NCBI RefSeq assembly: GCF_002159175.1
Contig: NZ_NFGZ01000002.1
Span: 230,429 to 294,428 of the forward strand
Origin: Flavonifractor sp. An92
GTDB lineage: Bacteria; Bacillota; Clostridia; Oscillospirales; Oscillospiraceae
Direction: 5' to 3'
DNA: 64,000 bases
Shown: in pieces, positions 41,141 to 47,966 of the stretch
Numbering within the stretch: the first letter of the stretch is position 1
Layout of the letters: each line of letters starts with the position of its first letter
Notes under the pieces: generated by a model
What the model was told of the DNA's origin: nothing
The model's input: only the letters and a program-made list of their open reading frames with translations
The model's database searches: none
Position numbers and translations under genes: made by a program

Positions 41141-41605
41141 TTACTCGACGATACGCCAATCGTCGGCCAGCATGTCGGCCTGAGAGGCCAGCCAGCCGAG
41201 CTGAACGCCGGAAGTGCCGACGAACGCCAACGCGGCGTTGCCGATGGCGTCATGGTTGACGTTCACCACTTCACCAGAGGCGTTCTTGTAGCTAATGCAG
41301 GTGGCCAGCTCAACGTACTGGCCCTTGCCATTCCAGCCCTCGCGCTGGATCTTGTGGCCCGCTTTGGCCGCCTCGATGGCAAGGCCGAAGCTCATGCTGT
41401 CGGTGCGGCGGTAGGCCGCCTCGAAAACGTCCTTGGGGCTCCAGCTCTCGTAGCCGTCCTGGTAGCGGACGCGGTAACCCTCCCGCACATCCGGGTACGT
41501 ATCCGCGGCATCACGGGTAAGAGCAACGGCGGTATTGCCGCCCCCGTCCTTGCAATAAAAGGCGGGCTCCGCCTCGATGATCTTGGTGCCGATGTACTTT
41601 TCCAT
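41141..41605 (-). CDS. Tad2-like (DUF2829) anti-Thoeris protein with N-terminal phage domain
   Basis: 154 residues from ATG 41,605 (GGAGG five bases upstream). The last 80 residues show the Tad2/DUF2829 pattern: MSFGLAIEAAKAGHKIQREG, W-N-G-K-G, and the end GWLASQADMLADDWRIVE. Tad2 proteins bind the cyclic ADP-ribose signal of Thoeris defence and related nucleotides. Residues 1-70 (YIGTKIIEAEPAFYCKDG, later GYESWSPKDVFEAAYRR) form a second small domain often found in phages. It sits oddly within the head module, between portal and scaffold. Signal binding is inferred from the family. Confidence 0.82.
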   Translation of the reverse strand: MEKYIGTKIIEAEPAFYCKDGGGNTAVALTRDAADTYPDVREGYRVRYQDGYESWSPKDVFEAAYRRTDSMSFGLAIEAAKAGHKIQREGWNGKGQYVELATCISYKNASGEVVNVNHDAIGNAALAFVGTSGVQLGWLASQADMLADDWRIVE

Positions 41606-41617
41606 GTCGTCCTCCAC

Positions 41618-43117
41618 TTACTCCAGGATGTCGGTCCTGGTCTCGTCGATCTGCTCCGGCTGCTGGGCGGTGCCCCACGCGCGGTCGATGTACTCCCGGC
41701 ATAGGGCCACATCGGCCACGGGGTCGCTGGACACACCGGATTTTCCGAAGGCCAGCTCCGGGCTGAAGCCCAGATTCTTCAGGTTCAGAGCCGCCTGGGT
41801 CTTTACCAGCAGGTTCGCGGTCTCGTTCCGGGTGAACTGAAGCTCAAAATCGGCCAGGCCGATGTCAACGACGCCCTTCATGCGGAGGATCTTCGTGAAA
41901 ATGCGGTCGAACCGCCGGTTCGCCACCTTGAAAAGGTCCTCGGTGTTCCGGGCATACGTGTCAGCCTGGTACCATCCGTCTCGATAAAGTACCGCCGCGC
42001 CGGTATCGCTTGTGGATGTGCCGCCCTTTGTGGTAGAAGGCATGCCACAGATCGTGAGAATCTGCTGGTAGATGTAATCCACCTGCACCTGCGTCTGCGT
42101 CTGGTCCAGCTGTTCAGACAGGATCTTCAGATCTGCCTTATCCTGGCCGATAGACTTCAGGAAAATTGCTCCCGCCTGCCGGATATACTGCGGCGTGATG
42201 GGGTTCCCTTCGTCGTCGTCGCCGAGCTGACAGTTGTAGAAGATCATAAGCGACTGGATAAACTGCTCCAAGCCGTCCATCCGGTTGCTCTCGATGGTGT
42301 TAAGGTCGTTCAGAAGGGGGATAACGGCCTCGAAGGCGCCCATACGGCTGTTTTCATACTGGTATTCAATGATCGGAATTTCACCGAGGCGATTCACGTC
42401 CTCTTCCAGCAGCTCATACGCGGTGCCCACAATCGGGTCGCCCGTGATGACCATACCGGTCATGCCGCCTTTGAGCCGAAAATACCGGTCCTTGGTGTAC
42501 ACATCGAAGGTAAGCTCGGTGGTCGTATCTGTTTTTCCAGAAATAACCATATTGACGCCGATGACCGGTTCATTCCCCGGGCGGCGCGAATACGCCACAA
42601 AGGCCGAACGCGGATCCAGGGCGTACACCCGGACCGGGCACTCCGAGTCCTGATAGGGTTCCACGTACAGGGCCCCCACGCCGACCGTGTGAAACCAATC
42701 CGTGACCTCGTTATCGGCTGTCTGCTTACCCGAAAGGTACAGCATCTCATTGAGGACCTTCACCCGGTCGTTCACGTTCTCCTCGTCCCGGCGGGCTACG
42801 TAGAAAGCGGGCTGCGTGAGGAAATACCCATTCTTGAAGGCCACGATTTCGGCTGCGTGATTTTCAACCACGCGGTTGTTAATCTCCGGCCGGACCAGCT
42901 TCGTGCGGTTCAGGATGGGCTGCACGCCGCGCCGGTACCAATACAGGTACTCCTCCTCCATGCTGTTCAGGGTGTGCATGGGCAGCAGCATGTTCACGAT
43001 CTCAACGACGTTTTCGGCGTTGATGTCGTCCGTGGTGCAGTAGATCCTACGACGCCCAATGTACTCCCCGGCGCTGTTCACCTGGGTCTGTTCAGTTGTC
43101 GTGGTCGTCTGCGCCAT
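41618..43117 (-). CDS. Phage portal protein (SPP1 gp6-like)
   Basis: 499 residues; ATG 43,117 follows CAGGAGG. Characteristic stretches are YLYWYRRGVQPILNRTKLVR, the NNRVVENHAAEIVAFKNGYF segment typical of SPP1-type portals, and VIPLLNDLNTIESNRMDGLE. The C-terminal part carries the wing/crown helices. It is the first head gene after the tRNA cluster. Confidence 0.92.
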   Translation of the reverse strand: MAQTTTTTEQTQVNSAGEYIGRRRIYCTTDDINAENVVEIVNMLLPMHTLNSMEEEYLYWYRRGVQPILNRTKLVRPEINNRVVENHAAEIVAFKNGYFLTQPAFYVARRDEENVNDRVKVLNEMLYLSGKQTADNEVTDWFHTVGVGALYVEPYQDSECPVRVYALDPRSAFVAYSRRPGNEPVIGVNMVISGKTDTTTELTFDVYTKDRYFRLKGGMTGMVITGDPIVGTAYELLEEDVNRLGEIPIIEYQYENSRMGAFEAVIPLLNDLNTIESNRMDGLEQFIQSLMIFYNCQLGDDDEGNPITPQYIRQAGAIFLKSIGQDKADLKILSEQLDQTQTQVQVDYIYQQILTICGMPSTTKGGTSTSDTGAAVLYRDGWYQADTYARNTEDLFKVANRRFDRIFTKILRMKGVVDIGLADFELQFTRNETANLLVKTQAALNLKNLGFSPELAFGKSGVSSDPVADVALCREYIDRAWGTAQQPEQIDETRTDILE

Positions 43118-43131
43118 TTGGCACCTCCTGA

Positions 43132-43174
43132 AAAGCAAAAAAGTGCTGACAATCCCGTAGGATCATCAGCACTT
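43132..43174 (-). terminator. Intrinsic terminator built on the GGCAC element, locus 4
   Basis: Minus-strand AAGTGCTGA (43,174-43,166) pairs with TCAGCACTT (43,149-43,141), with an inner ATCC/GGAT stem, and is followed by TTTTTTGCTTTT. It lies between the tRNA cluster and the portal gene. Confidence 0.85.
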
Positions 43175-43214
43175 GGCACTCTTAGGCCCGTAGCGCCGGG
43201 CAGGCACTTGGCAC
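43168..43214 (-). repeat. GGCACTTGGCAC element, locus 4
   Basis: AGCACTTGGCAC at 43,168-43,179 and a perfect GGCACTTGGCAC at 43,203-43,214. The first copy is one arm of the terminator. Confidence 0.82.
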
Positions 43215-43225
43215 AAATTAACTTA

Positions 43226-43313
43226 TGGCGGAGTGTGATGGGATCGAACCACCGCAGCGTCTCCGCTAGCCTCGGGTTAGCAAACCGGCCCCTTCCCACT
43301 CGGGCAACACTCC
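43226..43313 (-). tRNA. tRNA-Ser(GCU)-like gene with weak anticodon stem
   Basis: 88 bases. The acceptor GGAGTGT/ACACTCC is perfect, CCA is encoded, the T-arm is normal (TTCGATC loop) and a long variable arm (AGCG-GAGA-CGCT) marks a class II tRNA. The loop TTGCTAA gives anticodon GCT, but stem positions 27-43 (C-A) and 31-39 (T-C) are mismatched, leaving three pairs. Confidence 0.75.
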
Positions 43314-43316
43314 ATA

Positions 43317-43404
43317 TGGCGCCAACGGAAGGACTCGAACCTCCACGACGTTTCCGTACCTCTCGGTTTTCTGGACCGGGCGCCTACCATTGGCGTACGT
43401 TGGC
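43317..43404 (-). tRNA. Class II tRNA-like gene with C33 (predicted anticodon AGA)
   Basis: 88 bases. Acceptor GCCAACG/CGTTGGC, D-arm CGCC/GGCG, T-arm (TTCGAGT) and CCA are good, and the variable arm ACG-GAAA-CGT is long. The seven-base anticodon loop is CCAGAAA, with C in place of the universal U33 and AGA at 34-36. Stem pair 27-43 is again C-A. Confidence 0.65.
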
Positions 43405-43423
43405 ATATTGATACACGCCCCGG

Positions 43424-43493
43424 GGCCGGACTCGAACCGGCGCGCTCCCACCTTTCATGGATGGCGCTCTTGCCATCTGAGCTACCCAGGGCG
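43424..43493 (-). tRNA. Class I tRNA-like gene with A33 (predicted anticodon UGA), no encoded CCA
   Basis: Acceptor CCCTGGG pairs with CCCCGGG-type 3' strand through one wobble; D-arm GCTC/GAGC, anticodon stem CCATC/GGTGG and T-arm GCCGG/CCGGC are intact. The loop is CATGAAA, so position 33 is A and 34-36 read TGA. The short variable region does not fit a serine tRNA. CCA is not encoded. Boundaries are approximate to a few bases. Confidence 0.55.
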
Positions 43494-43498
43494 CGTAT

Positions 43499-43642
43499 TC
43501 ACTTTTTCAGCGGCAGCTCGATCTTGACGTTCTTTTTGCACCCCTTGCAATAGGGGTACACAACACCCTTGGCCCCGCTGTCCACCTCCATCAGCTTGCG
43601 GCGGATGCCGGCAGCTGCACAGGTGGGGCAAAACACTTCCAC
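43499..43642 (-). CDS. Small zinc-ribbon protein (Com-like)
   Basis: About 47 residues from GTG 43,642 (GGAG five bases upstream; GTG 43,648 is possible). Two Cys pairs (VEVFCPTC and YPYCKGCKKN) are spaced for one zinc. Com-like proteins in Mu control translation of a modification gene, but here the role is unknown. It lies between terL and the tRNA cluster. Confidence 0.55.
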   Translation of the reverse strand: MEVFCPTCAAAGIRRKLMEVDSGAKGVVYPYCKGCKKNVKIELPLKK

Positions 43643-43718
43643 TCTCACTCCGGCACCCCCCCGTCTTGCTGATTTCACATACCAGTTTATCACCGCCGTG
43701 GAAACATTCAACCCACAA

Positions 43719-45338
43719 TTAGAACTTTCGCTGCCACACGGAAACTGTACCGGCCGAGAGCTCCTGGGCATAAATGGCAAAACATGCCATCCCGTCTGGC
43801 ACGTCGTCGTGCTTATTCTTGCCGGCCATGGTGTAGCTGGTGAGGAACTGGTACATCCGGCGGTACTCCTTGTCCTTCTTGGCCTTTTCCTCGTTGAACA
43901 GCACATGCTCTTTGACCCAAGGGCTGTTGACGATGATCTTTGTCTGCTTGTTCTCCGTCGTGTACTTTGTCGTGATGTGGCACCGTCCGCCCTCGGCCTT
44001 CACCGCCTTCTGCACGTTCCGGGCGATGGTCCCACCGGCTGAATTGGACTCGAAGCGGGCCATGTGGACCTTGTGGTCCAGAAGCGCCTTTATGATCCGG
44101 TCCTCCACGATCTCCTCCTTGCCGTTGTCGCAGATACAGGCCTCCAGATAGTAGTCCTGTCCGTACTGGTACAAAATCGGCAGGAAGGCGTAGTCCGAGC
44201 CGGTGGTCTTGGTATCGCACACCGCGAGCACTGCGTCCGGCGCCCGGTCCGGGAGCTCGAAATACTTCCGCAGCTCGCTATCGGCGTACAGCTGGCCCTC
44301 CCGCTCGATGGGCTCGTTCATGTAGAGAGCCCGCCAGGAGGCATCGTCCATGGTGTCCCGCTGCTCATGGTAGAACTGGGTGGTAAAGCCCGCATGGTTC
44401 CCGTAGTCAAAATTGCTCTCGTCGTTTTCATTGAGCGCCGGGAATCGGATGAACTCGGCCTCGGGGTCGTCGCCGTACTTCTCCTCCAGGCGGCCGATGA
44501 CGTCATGGACGGACCAGCGGGTGGCGATGTGCAGCTCGCGGCAATCGCCGATCTTACGCTGCCGCAGGTCTGTGGCGTACAGGTTCCACAGCTTGTCCAT
44601 CCGGTCAATGGAAAGCGCCGCCTCGATGCCGTCAACCAGGTCATCGCAATACAGCAGCTGCTCCGCGCGCACCTTACCAGCGTTGCCGGAGCCCACGGAG
44701 CTGAACTCCAGGGTCGTGAATCGCTTGGGAGAGCCGAGGTCAATCTTCATGTCCTGGGCGTTGGTGCTGGTTACGCAGACATGGGGAAACACATCGTTCC
44801 ACAGGTATTCGCCCTGCGGGTCCATGATCCGAAGGCACTCGTCATACACGCCCCGGAGAAAGCTGTTGGAGTGCGAGCCGCCCAGAATCGGCTTGTCCGG
44901 CTCGCGCCCGGCCAGCCATGTCAGAAAGAAAATGGCCAGCGTGGTTTTGCCCACTCCGGGCGGCAGGGAGATCGCTAGCAGCTTCAGCTTTCCATCTGCC
45001 AATTTCTGGAGCTTCTGCGCGACGGGGAGCAGCCGGGAGCGCCGGGGCAGATAAAACCGCTTGTCCGGGTCCCGGTTCCACTCGATGTACCGGCAGTGCG
45101 CGTCAAAATCATACGGCGCGTCAAACAGCAGCGCCTTTTTGTTCAGCGCGAAAAAATCAGGGTCTCCAGTGGCCGCGGCTTGTCTGGCCGAGACCGACCG
45201 GATGGTCTTATTGACGTGGTGCGCAAGGTCGAAGTCTGTCTCCTCCAGCAGCCGAACCGCCTCGAAGGCGTCCCTAGCAGCGCCCCAGTCCGTCAGGTCT
45301 CGCTTCAGCGCCAGTTTTACAAGCTCTCTTGTGTCCAT
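43719..45338 (-). CDS. terL: Terminase large subunit (prophage)
   Basis: 539 residues from ATG 45,338. The ATPase domain has Walker A SLPPGVGKTTLA (about 125-136), an acidic Walker B-like LLYCDDLVDG, and SGNAGKVRAEQ before it. The nuclease domain begins at AVLAVCDTKTTGSDYAFLP and includes ARFESNSAGGTIARNVQKAV. It packages DNA. The ATG directly abuts the T-run of a terminator whose stem contains the only candidate ribosome site (AGGGGG). terS lies 3 kb upstream across a regulatory island. Confidence 0.93.
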   Translation of the reverse strand: MDTRELVKLALKRDLTDWGAARDAFEAVRLLEETDFDLAHHVNKTIRSVSARQAAATGDPDFFALNKKALLFDAPYDFDAHCRYIEWNRDPDKRFYLPRRSRLLPVAQKLQKLADGKLKLLAISLPPGVGKTTLAIFFLTWLAGREPDKPILGGSHSNSFLRGVYDECLRIMDPQGEYLWNDVFPHVCVTSTNAQDMKIDLGSPKRFTTLEFSSVGSGNAGKVRAEQLLYCDDLVDGIEAALSIDRMDKLWNLYATDLRQRKIGDCRELHIATRWSVHDVIGRLEEKYGDDPEAEFIRFPALNENDESNFDYGNHAGFTTQFYHEQRDTMDDASWRALYMNEPIEREGQLYADSELRKYFELPDRAPDAVLAVCDTKTTGSDYAFLPILYQYGQDYYLEACICDNGKEEIVEDRIIKALLDHKVHMARFESNSAGGTIARNVQKAVKAEGGRCHITTKYTTENKQTKIIVNSPWVKEHVLFNEEKAKKDKEYRRMYQFLTSYTMAGKNKHDDVPDGMACFAIYAQELSAGTVSVWQRKF

Positions 45339-45379
45339 AAAAAAAAAGTGCCCCCTATCCTGGTGGATAAAAGGCACTT
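45339..45379 (-). terminator. Terminator immediately upstream of terL, built on the GGCAC element
   Basis: Minus-strand AAGTGCC (45,379-45,373) pairs with GGCACTT (45,352-45,346), with an inner TATCC/GGATA stem, and the T-run continues into the terL ATG. It ends the repressor/membrane-protein operon and could act as an attenuator for terL. Confidence 0.85.
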
Positions 45380-45399
45380 GGCACTCCGGCACTTGGCAC
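45373..45399 (-). repeat. GGCACTTGGCAC tandem element, locus 5
   Basis: Two perfect copies, 45,373-45,384 and 45,388-45,399, 15 bases apart. The left copy supplies one arm of the terminator. Confidence 0.88.
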
Positions 45400-45408
45400 T
45401 GTATTCGA

Positions 45409-45957
45409 TTACTGCGTGAACTCAACAGCGAACGGCCCGACGGTCTCCAGCACGGTGCCATCCTCTGCCATAAGCTGGAACTCGGTCTCCAGGCTTTTCA
45501 GGTCTGCATACTCCTGGATGCCCACGCCCTGGTAGTAGACCGACCAGGGATAGGTATAGGTCTTGCCCGGCGCCACGGAGGCCGGAACGCCAGAGGTCAA
45601 CAGGACCACCGTGTCATTGACCGACGAGTTCATCGGGTACACCGTGTAGGCCTGGTCGGACAGATTCTCGACCTCGAAATACACGTATGCCGTCCCTGCC
45701 ACGCCTTCCACGGTGCCAGAGCCCTTGTAGCTGATACGGACCAGATCGTCCTCGACCAGTACCTGGACGTCGTCGGCGGCCGGGGTGGAGCTGGCCTCCG
45801 CCGTGGGCTCCGCAGCGGGGGAGCTGGTGGCGCTTGTCCCAGGGCCATTATCCCTGGTCGCCATAAGGCCGACCGCCCCGATCACGCCGAGGCCAATCAG
45901 CACACCCGCGAGGATGTACAGCATGGTCTCCCTGGCCGTCAGTTTCTTCTTACTCAT
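45409..45957 (-). CDS. Membrane-anchored extracellular protein in the repressor operon
   Basis: 182 residues. A lysine-rich start (MSKKKLTAR) and one membrane segment (TMLYILAGVLIGLGVIGAVG) are followed by a Ser/Thr/Ala/Pro linker and a beta-rich domain of about 120 residues (YVYFEVENLSDQAYTVYPMN) resembling Ig-like/DUF4352-type surface domains. The ATG overlaps the XRE stop, so it is made with the repressor, probably in the lysogen. It may alter the host surface or exclude other phages. Confidence 0.7.
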   Translation of the reverse strand: MSKKKLTARETMLYILAGVLIGLGVIGAVGLMATRDNGPGTSATSSPAAEPTAEASSTPAADDVQVLVEDDLVRISYKGSGTVEGVAGTAYVYFEVENLSDQAYTVYPMNSSVNDTVVLLTSGVPASVAPGKTYTYPWSVYYQGVGIQEYADLKSLETEFQLMAEDGTVLETVGPFAVEFTQ

Positions 45958-46219
45958 TCAGCTTATCTCCTTTCCCGGCGGAGGCGATACGGATGCTCGG
46001 GTGGCCCTCCGCGTTCTCCCTCTTCACGAGCACCAGATCATACCCAAGCGCCTCGGCCATCCGCACCAGGGACGACACATGCATGTCATTCCGGGCGATG
46101 GGGGCCGTAACGGCACTGACGTATTTGTACCCAGCCTTCTCCGCCAGCGCCATCTGGGTGGTGCGGCACTGGTGGATGATCTCTTTGATCGCGAGGCCCA
46201 AGGGCAGGTTCATCATCAT
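45950..46219 (-). CDS. XRE-family repressor-like protein
   Basis: 89 residues from ATG 46,219 with AAAGGAG upstream. A longer start at 46,267 lies upstream of the -10 box and cannot be used from that promoter. The helix-turn-helix core is TTQMALAEKAGYKYVSAVTA, followed by MAEALGYDLVLVKRE. It probably binds the 16-bp operators in the two nearby promoters and acts as a lysogeny or island regulator. It is co-transcribed with the membrane protein. Confidence 0.78.
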   Translation of the reverse strand: MMMNLPLGLAIKEIIHQCRTTQMALAEKAGYKYVSAVTAPIARNDMHVSSLVRMAEALGYDLVLVKRENAEGHPSIRIASAGKGDKLNE

Positions 46220-46258
46220 TGCGGCCAACTCCTTTTTGTAGGTTTTCAGTATGGCCTT

Positions 46259-46287
46259 AGTGTACACCTACATTCGTAGGTTGTCAA
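46259..46287 (-). promoter_or_regulatory. Repressor operon promoter with operator in the spacer
   Basis: Minus-strand TTGACA (46,287-46,282), a 17-base spacer holding the near-palindrome ACCTACGAATGTAGGT, then TACACT (46,264-46,259). A bound repressor would block this promoter. Confidence 0.85.
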
Positions 46288-46452
46288 GAGCTTTTTAGAA
46301 TTTTCGGGCCATGGGGTGTTTATTGGCGCCTGGGCCCGCAGCCCCTATCCCCCGGGGGTGGATCCGGGCGCGAACTCAACAAAATACTTATTTTGTGGAG
46401 TCCAAAATACACAAATGCGCATTGAAAAACTTGCAAATGTGTACAATTCCTC

Positions 46453-46481
46453 TTGACAACCTACAATTGTGAGTGTATACT
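46453..46481 (+). promoter_or_regulatory. Divergent promoter with the same operator
   Basis: TTGACA (46,453-46,458), a 17-base spacer with ACCTACAATTGTGAGT, then TATACT (46,476-46,481). The spacer operator matches that of the opposing promoter at most positions. The 165 bases between the promoters have no gene but contain an inverted repeat, ACAAAATA/TATTTTGT-like, near 46,379-46,396. Confidence 0.85.
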
Positions 46482-46532
46482 GGAACCATAAAAGAAGGCC
46501 CGGGGCAGCCCGAGCAGAAAGGAGCGCAACAC

Positions 46533-47078
46533 ATGGAAAACATAGAATACCGTGACAACCAGCAGCTGTGGAAATTAGAATCTGCCGCTCGCAGCGCCGG
46601 ATTCCAGAAAACCGACGACTGCTATTGGTCCCAGATCTTCAGGAACCCGGATACCGGGGCGGAGTTCGGCACCGTGCGTGAGGAAAACAGCACGAACAAT
46701 CCTATGATGGACCTTGCGTCCATCATCGGCCCCAAAGAGACCCAGGAGACCCAGGAGACCCAGGAGACCCGGGAGACCCAGGAGACCCGGGAGACCCAGG
46801 AGACCCAGGAGACCCAGGAGACCCGCAAGCCCGCAGGCCGCAAGCGCCGCATTAAGTGGGACGCCCTCCTCCACGCTATGACGGGCTATTACGACGACTA
46901 TCGGGCCACGTTCACCATTGACGGGGTACAAGTACGCGGGCGCGTTTTTAAGGCCAATTCGGTTGACCCGGATAAGCTGAAAGGGTACAACAACGTCATG
47001 GTACTTAGGGGCCGGACCCAATACGCCCCCGAGATCACTTTTTCCGCCGTCTTTGTTGGGGATAAGTGCTTCAGATAA
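46533..47078 (+). CDS. Unknown protein with (ETQ/ETR)10 tract, first gene of divergent operon
   Basis: 181 residues from ATG 46,533 behind AAAGGAG. The N-terminal 65 residues are polar (QQLWKLESAARSAGFQKTDD). Ten exact triplet repeats ETQ or ETR follow, then a basic segment (KPAGRKRRIKWDAL) and a beta-rich C-terminal domain (ATFTIDGVQVRGRVFKANSV). I do not recognise it. The basic stretch suggests nucleic acid binding. It is the only gene directly behind the repressor-controlled rightward promoter. Confidence 0.6.
   Translation: MENIEYRDNQQLWKLESAARSAGFQKTDDCYWSQIFRNPDTGAEFGTVREENSTNNPMMDLASIIGPKETQETQETQETRETQETRETQETQETQETRKPAGRKRRIKWDALLHAMTGYYDDYRATFTIDGVQVRGRVFKANSVDPDKLKGYNNVMVLRGRTQYAPEITFSAVFVGDKCFR
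46737..46826 (+). repeat. Ten-fold 9-bp coding minisatellite
   Basis: Ten copies of GAGACCCAG or GAGACCCGG/GAGACCCGC, encoding ETQ/ETR. Near-identical units suggest copy number can change by slippage without losing frame. Confidence 0.95.
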
Positions 47079-47202
47079 CGCAACGCCCCCGCCAAACGCT
47101 GCAACGTAGGGCGGGGGCCGGGTAGAACCCCAGAACGAACCGAACGAACTAGGGCGGCCCCAGTATATCACGGGCCGCCTCCAATGACAAGGAGGTACAC
47201 AA

Positions 47203-47613
47203 ATGACCGTGCAAGAAATCCGCAATCGGGTAGAAATCCCGTACCGTAGCGCCTGGAACCGTGGCGTAACCGCCTACGCCTGTGAGCTTTTAGCGGAGCT
47301 GGAAGAGGCCATTGCCGGAGGGTATTTCTGGGAGGAGGACCTGGCCGCCCCTAATATCCTGGAACGGGCCCTTCTCAACGGGGCGCCTAACTGGTATGAG
47401 TATTCGTGGGGCGGATGCTCCCTCATTTACAACGGCGATATTGCCGCCCGCCTCTGTACCCCGTCCGAACTGCGAAAGACTCGCAACGGCGAGCGGCGCC
47501 CCAACCGGGAAGAGGAATGGCTTGACACGCAGGCCCGCGCGCTGCGTCAGGCCTCCCGGCGGATTCTCACGGCCGCGCGGGACCTGGCCCGAGAGGAAGA
47601 TGCACCCGTTTGA
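47203..47613 (+). CDS. Conserved hypothetical protein of Firmicute mobile elements
   Basis: 136 residues, ATG 47,203 with AAGGAGG nine bases before. The sequence includes RNRVEIPYRSAWNRGVTAYA, WYEYSWGGCSLIYNGDIAAR and PSELRKTRNGERRPNREEEW, a pattern familiar from gut Clostridia phages and integrative elements but of unknown function. It is the second gene of the divergent operon, and the 124-base gap before it has only GC-rich sequence. Confidence 0.65.
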   Translation: MTVQEIRNRVEIPYRSAWNRGVTAYACELLAELEEAIAGGYFWEEDLAAPNILERALLNGAPNWYEYSWGGCSLIYNGDIAARLCTPSELRKTRNGERRPNREEEWLDTQARALRQASRRILTAARDLAREEDAPV

Positions 47614-47675
47614 TAGCTCTCATCATCCTGACGCTCCCGGTCCTAATTATCCTGGAGTGCGCGCGTAGGTCTTGA
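47610..47675 (+). CDS. 21-residue transmembrane microprotein
   Basis: TTG 47,610 overlaps the stop of the preceding gene (TTGA). The peptide starts IALIILTLPVLIILECARR and is a single hydrophobic helix with a basic end. Coupling of translation and the immediately following terminator suggest it is expressed. It may be a membrane toxin-like or regulatory peptide. Confidence 0.45.
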   Translation: MIALIILTLPVLIILECARRS

Positions 47676-47680
47676 AACCA

Positions 47681-47718
47681 GAGGCCCCCGGTAGACCCGT
47701 TCCGCCGGGGGCCTCTTT
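47681..47718 (+). terminator. Terminator of the divergent + strand operon
   Basis: GAGGCCCCCGG (47,681-47,691) pairs with CCGGGGGCCTC (47,705-47,715), followed by TTT. Confidence 0.85.
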
Positions 47719-47771
47719 GCGCCCTGGCCTGTGAGGCCGTAGGGCGCCGCGTGCCGCCATAAATGCACCCT

Positions 47772-47929
47772 GCCTATATCCCTACATACCCGCGACAAAA
47801 GAGCCCCCAGAGGCCGCCTATGGCCTCTGGGGGCTCTCGCTATATCCGCGCAATTTTTCACTTGCGCCTGTGCGGCATCTGGTGGGCCTGTAAGCGGCTT
47901 TTATGGCCGGCCTATATCCCTACATACCC
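47772..47929. repeat. 20-bp direct repeat pair flanking a hairpin
   Basis: GCCTATATCCCTACATACCC occurs at 47,772-47,791 and 47,910-47,929. Between them is the strong hairpin at 47,801-47,839. No gene is credible in 47,676-47,966. Confidence 0.85.
47797..47839 (-). terminator. Strong hairpin terminating the minus-strand terS operon
   Basis: A perfect 16-bp stem (AGAGCCCCCAGAGGCC with its complement) around a six-base loop. On the minus strand it is followed by TTTTG, so it probably ends leftward transcription before the + strand operon. Confidence 0.75.
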
Positions 47930-47966
47930 AGGGCCACAAAACGCGCCCTACGCGCTGCCTACGGTC

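Noticed and set aside
43424..43493. Opal suppressor or selenocysteine tRNA
   Set aside because: The predicted anticodon is UGA, which reads UCA; a suppressor of UGA needs UCA. The arm lengths do not match tRNA-Sec.
46737..46826. Possible CRISPR array from regular repeats
   Set aside because: Units are contiguous 9-bp coding repeats without spacers and no cas genes are present.
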